Positions 59,816 to 64,000 of a DNA stretch of 64,000 nucleotides are shown here, piece by piece. The notes below the pieces were generated by a model. It saw only the letters and a list, made by a program, of their open reading frames with translations, did no database searches and had not been told where the DNA came from. The first letter of the stretch is position 1; each line of letters opens with the position of its first letter. Where the stretch lies: NCBI RefSeq assembly GCF_000612725.1, contig NZ_HG964457.1, positions 1 through 64,000 on the forward strand. The letters run 5' to 3'. The translations under genes were made by a program, and so were the position numbers. The DNA is from Mycolicibacterium austroafricanum. Its GTDB lineage: Bacteria > Actinomycetota > Actinomycetes > Mycobacteriales > Mycobacteriaceae.

Positions 59816-61306
59816 TCAGGCCGGCAGGTCCCAGGTGTGCACAGCCTCGTTGGAGTGCATGCGTTCGCAGTACAGCCGCAGCATCTCGGCCAGCGCCGCC
59901 GGCCGCGTCAAGCCGCGGTCCTGCAGGGCGGCCACCGTGGTGGACTGCCACACCGCGCCGTTGCGGCCCGTCTTGGCGCGGCCCTCGATCACTCCGAGGT
60001 AGCGGTCCCGCACCTCCGTGGCGACCTCCCACCGGCGCAGGCCCTCGTCGGCCATCGGCAGCAGCCGGCGCAACACCAGCTCGTCGGGAGTCACCTCACC
60101 CACGCCGGGCCAGTACAGCCGCGCGTCGATTCCGTGCTGCGCGGCGGCGACGAAATTGGCTTCGGCCGCAGCGAAACTCATCTTGGTCCACAACGGGCGG
60201 TCCTCCTCGGACAGGGCCCTCAGCATCCCGTAGTAGAAGGCGGCGTTGGCCATCATGTCCAGCACCGTCGGCCCGGCAGGCAGCACGCGGTTCTCGACCC
60301 GCAGGTGCGGACGTCCGTTCACGATGTCGTAGACGGGCCGGTTCCACCGGTAGACGGTGCCGTTGTGCAGCCGCAGCTCCGACAGCTTCGGGGTGCGGCC
60401 CGCGGCCAGCTCGGCCACCGGATCCTCGTCGGACAGTTGGGGAAGCAGCGAAGGGAAGTAGCGGACGTTCTCCTCGAACAGGTCGAATATCGACGTGATC
60501 CACCGTTCCCCGAACCAGACCCGCGGCCGCACGCCCTGCGTCTTCAGTTCGTCGGGGCGGGTGTCGGTGGCCTGGGCGAACAGCTCGATGCGGGTTTCGG
60601 CCCACAGGTGGTGGCCGAAGAAGTAAGGCGAGTTGGCGCCCAGCGCCAGCTGCGGGCCGGCCAGCACCTGGGCGGCGTTCCAGTTGTTGGCGAAGTCCGC
60701 CGGGGACACCTGGAGATGCAATTGCATGCTGGTACAGGCGGATTCGGGGGCGATCGAGGCGGTCTGCAGGCTCAGCCGCTCCGGGCCCGCGATGTCGATC
60801 ATGATGTCCTCACCCCGGGCGGTGAAGATCGAGTCGTTGAGGGCCTGGTAACGGGTGGACTCGCTCATCCAGTGGCCTGACAGGTGCTCGGGCATCAGGG
60901 TGGGCAGGATCCCGATCATCACGATGTGGGCCCCGTCGGTGCCGGCCTTGGCCTCCGCGGCGTTCAGGCTCGCACGGACTTCGTCTTCGAGGTCGAGAGC
61001 GGCGCGGCCCGGAAGCCGGCGCGGCGGCACGTTGAATTCGATGTTGTAGGCGCCCAATTCGGTCTGATAGGCGGGATCGGCGATCGCCTCCAGCACCTCG
61101 GAGTTGTTCATCGCCGGCTGATACTCGGCGTCGACCAGGTTGCACTCGATCTCCATGCCGGTCAGCGGCTTCTCGAAGTCGAAGCTGGACTGCGCGAGCA
61201 TCGTCTCGAACACGTCGAGGCACAGCTGCACCTTGCGCCGGTACTCGCGGCGATGCACCCGGCTGAACTCGCTCTGCTTCAGCTGCTCGCTGACATCCTC
61301 GCCCAC
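59816..61306 (-). CDS. GCS2-family glutamate-cysteine ligase-like protein (Rv3698 type)
   Basis: A 496-residue ATP-grasp-like carboxylate-amine ligase homologue. It has GMEIECNLVD and YNIEFNVPPR near the start, TSMQLHLQVSP in the middle, and HLRVENRVLPAGPTVLDMM in the C-terminal half. It is distinct from EgtA, so mycobacteria carry two GCS2 proteins; the substrate of this one is unknown. The start is GTG at 61306; the open frame further upstream is arginine- and tryptophan-rich and overlaps the next gene. Confidence 0.85.
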   Translation of the reverse strand: MGEDVSEQLKQSEFSRVHRREYRRKVQLCLDVFETMLAQSSFDFEKPLTGMEIECNLVDAEYQPAMNNSEVLEAIADPAYQTELGAYNIEFNVPPRRLPGRAALDLEDEVRASLNAAEAKAGTDGAHIVMIGILPTLMPEHLSGHWMSESTRYQALNDSIFTARGEDIMIDIAGPERLSLQTASIAPESACTSMQLHLQVSPADFANNWNAAQVLAGPQLALGANSPYFFGHHLWAETRIELFAQATDTRPDELKTQGVRPRVWFGERWITSIFDLFEENVRYFPSLLPQLSDEDPVAELAAGRTPKLSELRLHNGTVYRWNRPVYDIVNGRPHLRVENRVLPAGPTVLDMMANAAFYYGMLRALSEEDRPLWTKMSFAAAEANFVAAAQHGIDARLYWPGVGEVTPDELVLRRLLPMADEGLRRWEVATEVRDRYLGVIEGRAKTGRNGAVWQSTTVAALQDRGLTRPAALAEMLRLYCERMHSNEAVHTWDLPA

Positions 61307-61316
61307 CTCGCCGAGC

Positions 61317-62060
61317 CTATCGGCGCGTGGCCACCGCGACCTGAGGACTGAGCAACCCGCCGCGTAATTCGATGTCGACGGCGGGATCGGCGTCGTCGGC
61401 CAGCGCACGCAGCGCCGACGGGCTGTACGCGCGCAGCGAGCTGATGACGCCGTCGTGCAGGAACGGCACCAGCGGCGCCCACGGCAGCATCGCGGCCAGC
61501 CGCAGCACGTGCAGCGGGGCCGGCGGACGCGGCAGGTCGATGATGAGCAGCTTGTCGGCCACCCGGGCGCCCTCGGCGATCGCCCGGGCCGCCAACTGGG
61601 GCGGCAGATGGTGAAACGACAACGCGAACACCGCCAGATCGAACTCGCCGTCGGCCGCGTCCAGCGCCGTCGCATCCATCTGCCGGACCGTGGCGCGCGG
61701 GTGGCTGCCCAGATCCCCCGCGGCGATCGCGGCGACGGAGGCGGGTTCGACGTCGGTGACGGTCAGGCGCGCGCTCGGATGCCACTCCAGCAGCTTGCGG
61801 GACAGGCCACCGTGGCCGGCCCCCAACTCGAGGATCCTGGGGTCGGCCACGTCGGCGACCTCGTCGAGCGCGATCTTGGCGAACTTCTCGTGGTTGCCGA
61901 ACACCTCGCCGGTCCAGTCCAGCGCCCGGATCACGCTGCGCTTGATCTGTTCGTCGACGTCATCCCGGTCCAGGTACTCGCGACGGTCCGTTTCCAACAG
62001 CCGGTCCAGACAGGACGCGTCCGGGCCGCCGCGCGGCATCGTCGCGATGTCACGCGGCAT
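61317..62060 (-). CDS. Class I SAM-dependent methyltransferase
   Basis: A methyltransferase of about 247 residues with ILELGAGHGGLSRKLLEW (SAM motif), LTVTDVEP, RQMDATAL and FALSFHHLPP. Ends 10 bp before the GCS2-like gene start, so the two are probably in one operon. Possible ATG starts are 62093, 62090, 62081 and 62060. I favour 62060 because earlier starts leave almost no space to the divergent glpK start at 62100. The substrate is unknown. Confidence 0.8.
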   Translation of the reverse strand: MPRDIATMPRGGPDASCLDRLLETDRREYLDRDDVDEQIKRSVIRALDWTGEVFGNHEKFAKIALDEVADVADPRILELGAGHGGLSRKLLEWHPSARLTVTDVEPASVAAIAAGDLGSHPRATVRQMDATALDAADGEFDLAVFALSFHHLPPQLAARAIAEGARVADKLLIIDLPRPPAPLHVLRLAAMLPWAPLVPFLHDGVISSLRAYSPSALRALADDADPAVDIELRGGLLSPQVAVATRR

Positions 62061-62099
62061 GTCTCTCGTCTGTCCGGGCATGTAGTCCATCATGGACGA

Positions 62100-63617
62100 A
62101 TGGCCGACTTCGTCGCTGCAATCGACCAGGGCACCACCAGCACCCGGTGCATGATCTTCGACCACGACGGGGCCGAGGTGGGCCGTCACCAGCTCGAACA
62201 CGAACAGATCCTGCCCAGGGCGGGCTGGGTGGAGCACAACCCCGTCGAGATCTGGGAGCGCACCGGGTCCGTGCTGGCGACCGCGCTGAACAAGACCAAG
62301 CTCTCCACCTCAGACCTGGTGGCGCTGGGCATCACCAATCAGCGGGAGACCTCGCTGGTGTGGAACCGGCACACCGGCAGGCCCTACTACAACGCGATCG
62401 TCTGGCAGGACACCCGCACCGACCGGATCGCATCGGCACTGGACCGTGACGGGCGCGGCGACGTCATCCGGCAGAAGGCCGGGCTGCCGCCGGCCACGTA
62501 CTTCTCCGGCGGGAAGCTGCAGTGGCTGCTGGAGAACGTCGACGGCCTGCGCGCCGACGCCGAGAAGGGAGACGCGCTGTTCGGCACCACCGACACCTGG
62601 GTGCTGTGGAACCTGACCGGCGGGCATCGCGGCGGCGTCCACGTCACCGACGTCACCAATGCCAGCCGCACCATGCTGATGAACCTCGAGACGCTCGACT
62701 GGGACGACGAACTGTTGGGGTTCTTCGACATTCCGCGTCAGATGCTGCCCGAGATCAGGCCGTCGTCGTCGCCGGAACCCCACGGCGTCACCGTGGACTG
62801 GGGCCCCGCCGACGGAGAGATTCCGGTCACCGGGATCCTCGGGGACCAGCAGGCCGCGATGGTGGGCCAGGTGTGCCTGGATGCCGGCGAAGCGAAAAAC
62901 ACCTACGGCACAGGCAACTTCCTGCTGCTGAACACCGGCGAGAACATCGTGCGGTCCCGCAACGGCCTGCTGACCACGGTGTGCTACCAGTTTGGTGACG
63001 CCAAACCCGTTTACGCGCTTGAGGGTTCGATCGCGGTGACCGGTTCGGCGGTGCAGTGGCTGCGCGACCAGCTCGGCATCATCAGCGGCGCCGCACAGAG
63101 CGAATCGCTGGCCCGCCAGGTCGAGGACAACGGCGGGGTGTACTTCGTGCCCGCGTTCTCCGGCCTGTTCGCCCCGTACTGGCGTTCGGACGCGCGCGGA
63201 GCCATCGTCGGGCTGTCCCGGTTCAACACCAACGCGCATGTGGCGCGCGCGACGCTGGAGGCGATCTGCTACCAGAGCCGCGACGTCGTCGACGCGATGG
63301 CCGCCGACTCCGGCGTGCACCTCGAGGTCCTCAAGGTCGACGGCGGCATCACCGCGAACGACCTGTGCATGCAGATCCAGGCCGACGTGCTCGGTGTCGA
63401 CGTGGTCAGGCCGGTGGTCGCCGAGACGACGGCGCTCGGCGCCGCCTACGCGGCCGGTCTGGCCGTCGGATTCTGGGACGGCGCAGACGATCTGCGCGCC
63501 AACTGGCAGGAGGACAAGCGGTGGTCGCCGACGTGGTCGGACGATCAGCGGGCCGCCGGATACGCGGGCTGGCGCAAGGCCGTGCAGCGGACCATGGACT
63601 GGGTCGACGTCGAGTGA
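62100..63617 (+). CDS. glpK: Glycerol kinase
   Basis: A 505-residue FGGY kinase converting glycerol to glycerol-3-phosphate. It has the N-terminal phosphate loop AIDQGTTSTR (6-15), glycerol contacts NQRETSLVWNR and IVWQDTRT, the second loop GDQQAAMVGQ, and KNTYGTGNFLLLNTG. Rv3696c is the counterpart. The ATG lies only 39 bp from the divergent methyltransferase start and no clear ribosome site is seen. The stop codon is part of a long inverted repeat. Confidence 0.95.
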   Translation: MADFVAAIDQGTTSTRCMIFDHDGAEVGRHQLEHEQILPRAGWVEHNPVEIWERTGSVLATALNKTKLSTSDLVALGITNQRETSLVWNRHTGRPYYNAIVWQDTRTDRIASALDRDGRGDVIRQKAGLPPATYFSGGKLQWLLENVDGLRADAEKGDALFGTTDTWVLWNLTGGHRGGVHVTDVTNASRTMLMNLETLDWDDELLGFFDIPRQMLPEIRPSSSPEPHGVTVDWGPADGEIPVTGILGDQQAAMVGQVCLDAGEAKNTYGTGNFLLLNTGENIVRSRNGLLTTVCYQFGDAKPVYALEGSIAVTGSAVQWLRDQLGIISGAAQSESLARQVEDNGGVYFVPAFSGLFAPYWRSDARGAIVGLSRFNTNAHVARATLEAICYQSRDVVDAMAADSGVHLEVLKVDGGITANDLCMQIQADVLGVDVVRPVVAETTALGAAYAAGLAVGFWDGADDLRANWQEDKRWSPTWSDDQRAAGYAGWRKAVQRTMDWVDVE

Positions 63618-63668
63618 TTTCGGTGTAGTTGGTCAACGCCAGCGTGACCAACTACACCGAAATCGCTC
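63612..63668. repeat. Long perfect inverted repeat at the glpK 3' end
   Basis: Positions 63616-63635 and 63645-63664 are exact reverse complements (outer GATTTCGG/CCGAAATC, inner TTGGTCA/TGACCAA) with a 9-nt loop. One wobble and three more pairs extend it to 63612-63668. It includes the glpK stop and the stop region of the convergent dehydrogenase gene, so it can serve as a two-way terminator. Confidence 0.9.
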
Positions 63669-64000
63669 ACTGGTGGTCCGTGGTCAGCGCCAGGGCACGG
63701 CCGGCGTTTACGTCCGCGGTCAACGCGTCGATCTTGGCCTCGGCGTAGGAGACTGCGTCCGACCCGAGCAGCTGGTGCAGCGGACCGTCTCCTGTCACGG
63801 CGACGTCGATGACGGCCGCCGCGCCCTTGACCGGGTCGCCGAGCTGGCTGCCCTGCAACTGCAGGTGCTGCTCGGTCATCTCCCTGATCGCCGGATAGGC
63901 GTCGCCGGCCGCGGTGGGCAGCGCCAGCGACTCGGTGGTCAGGAAGTCGGTCCGGAAGTAGCCCGGTTCGACGATGGTGACCCGGATCCCGAACTCGGCC
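63667..64000 (-). CDS. Short-chain dehydrogenase/reductase, C-terminal part (runs off the window)
   Basis: The last 110 or so residues of an SDR protein are visible. They begin EFGIRVTIVEPGYFRTDFL, the typical segment after the catalytic YxxxK helix where the nicotinamide and substrate loop meet, then SQLGDPVKGAAAVIDV. The Rossmann fold and active site lie beyond position 64000. The stop is at 63667, inside the outer part of the inverted repeat shared with glpK. Cofactor and substrate unknown. Confidence 0.82.
   Translation of the reverse strand, partial: AEFGIRVTIVEPGYFRTDFLTTESLALPTAAGDAYPAIREMTEQHLQLQGSQLGDPVKGAAAVIDVAVTGDGPLHQLLGSDAVSYAEAKIDALTADVNAGRALALTTDHQ

Overview
The window is high-GC actinobacterial chromosome from a fast-growing mycobacterium (Mycolicibacterium type). 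The evidence is gene order and protein similarity. Reading left to right, the backbone follows the M. tuberculosis order from the Rv3731/Rv3730c end down to Rv3696c: LigC/PolD1-type genes, lucA, tRNA-Ser, SRP RNA, the Rv3722c aminotransferase, dnaX, the Rv3720/Rv3719 lipid pair, ami1, ebfC-recR, the Rv3714c-like gene, murT-gatD, dnaQ-like, leuA, ask-asd, the DUF4185 gene, a Rv3705c-like gene, egtABCDE, Rv3699/Rv3698-like genes and glpK. Identifications rest on motif recognition and remembered family sequences; no database search was run.

Layout. 1-6.5 kb: an NHEJ-type ligase lacking its N-terminal active site, its polymerase partner, an orphan thioesterase, an EamA exporter, a DapB-fold oxidoreductase and a secreted PDZ protease. 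6.5-16.4 kb: lucA, two RNA genes, aminotransferase, dnaX, a methyltransferase/flavoprotein pair for fatty-acyl modification, the peptidoglycan amidase and ebfC-recR. 16.4-24.1 kb: a tandem repeat, an AbiEi/DUF559-type gene, a CYP140-like P450 operon, a NarL-type two-component system, the lipid II amidation pair murT-gatD, and a DnaQ-like exonuclease. 24.1-28.7 kb: AraC regulator, methyltransferase, Ntn hydrolase, and leuA preceded by a leucine-rich leader peptide and an attenuator.

28.7-37.3 kb is an accessory nitrogen block read leftwards: ammonium transporter, glutamine-synthetase-like ligase, three split glutamate-synthase-like subunits, a sarcosine-oxidase-like flavoprotein and an XRE-cupin regulator. 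It looks like a gamma-glutamyl amine pathway. Next come an ArsR/SRPBCC pair with a perfect operator and a nitroreductase, then ask-asd. 41.4-51.0 kb is a second accessory block: dihydroxyacetone kinase, catalase, a TetR-controlled dioxygenase/permease/RidA cassette, and the zinc-free ribosomal protein operon facing an mrf gene, with Zur-like boxes between them. 51.0-57.2 kb: a PknH_C-type sensor protein and the complete ergothioneine operon. 57.2-64.0 kb: a P450/TetR pair with a 34-bp palindrome, two methyltransferases, a GCS2-family protein, glpK, and the end of a short-chain dehydrogenase gene.

The most informative non-coding signals are the leuA attenuator, several perfect operators next to their regulators, and two very long perfect inverted repeats at the ends of asd and glpK. 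No CRISPR array, insertion sequence or prophage was seen.
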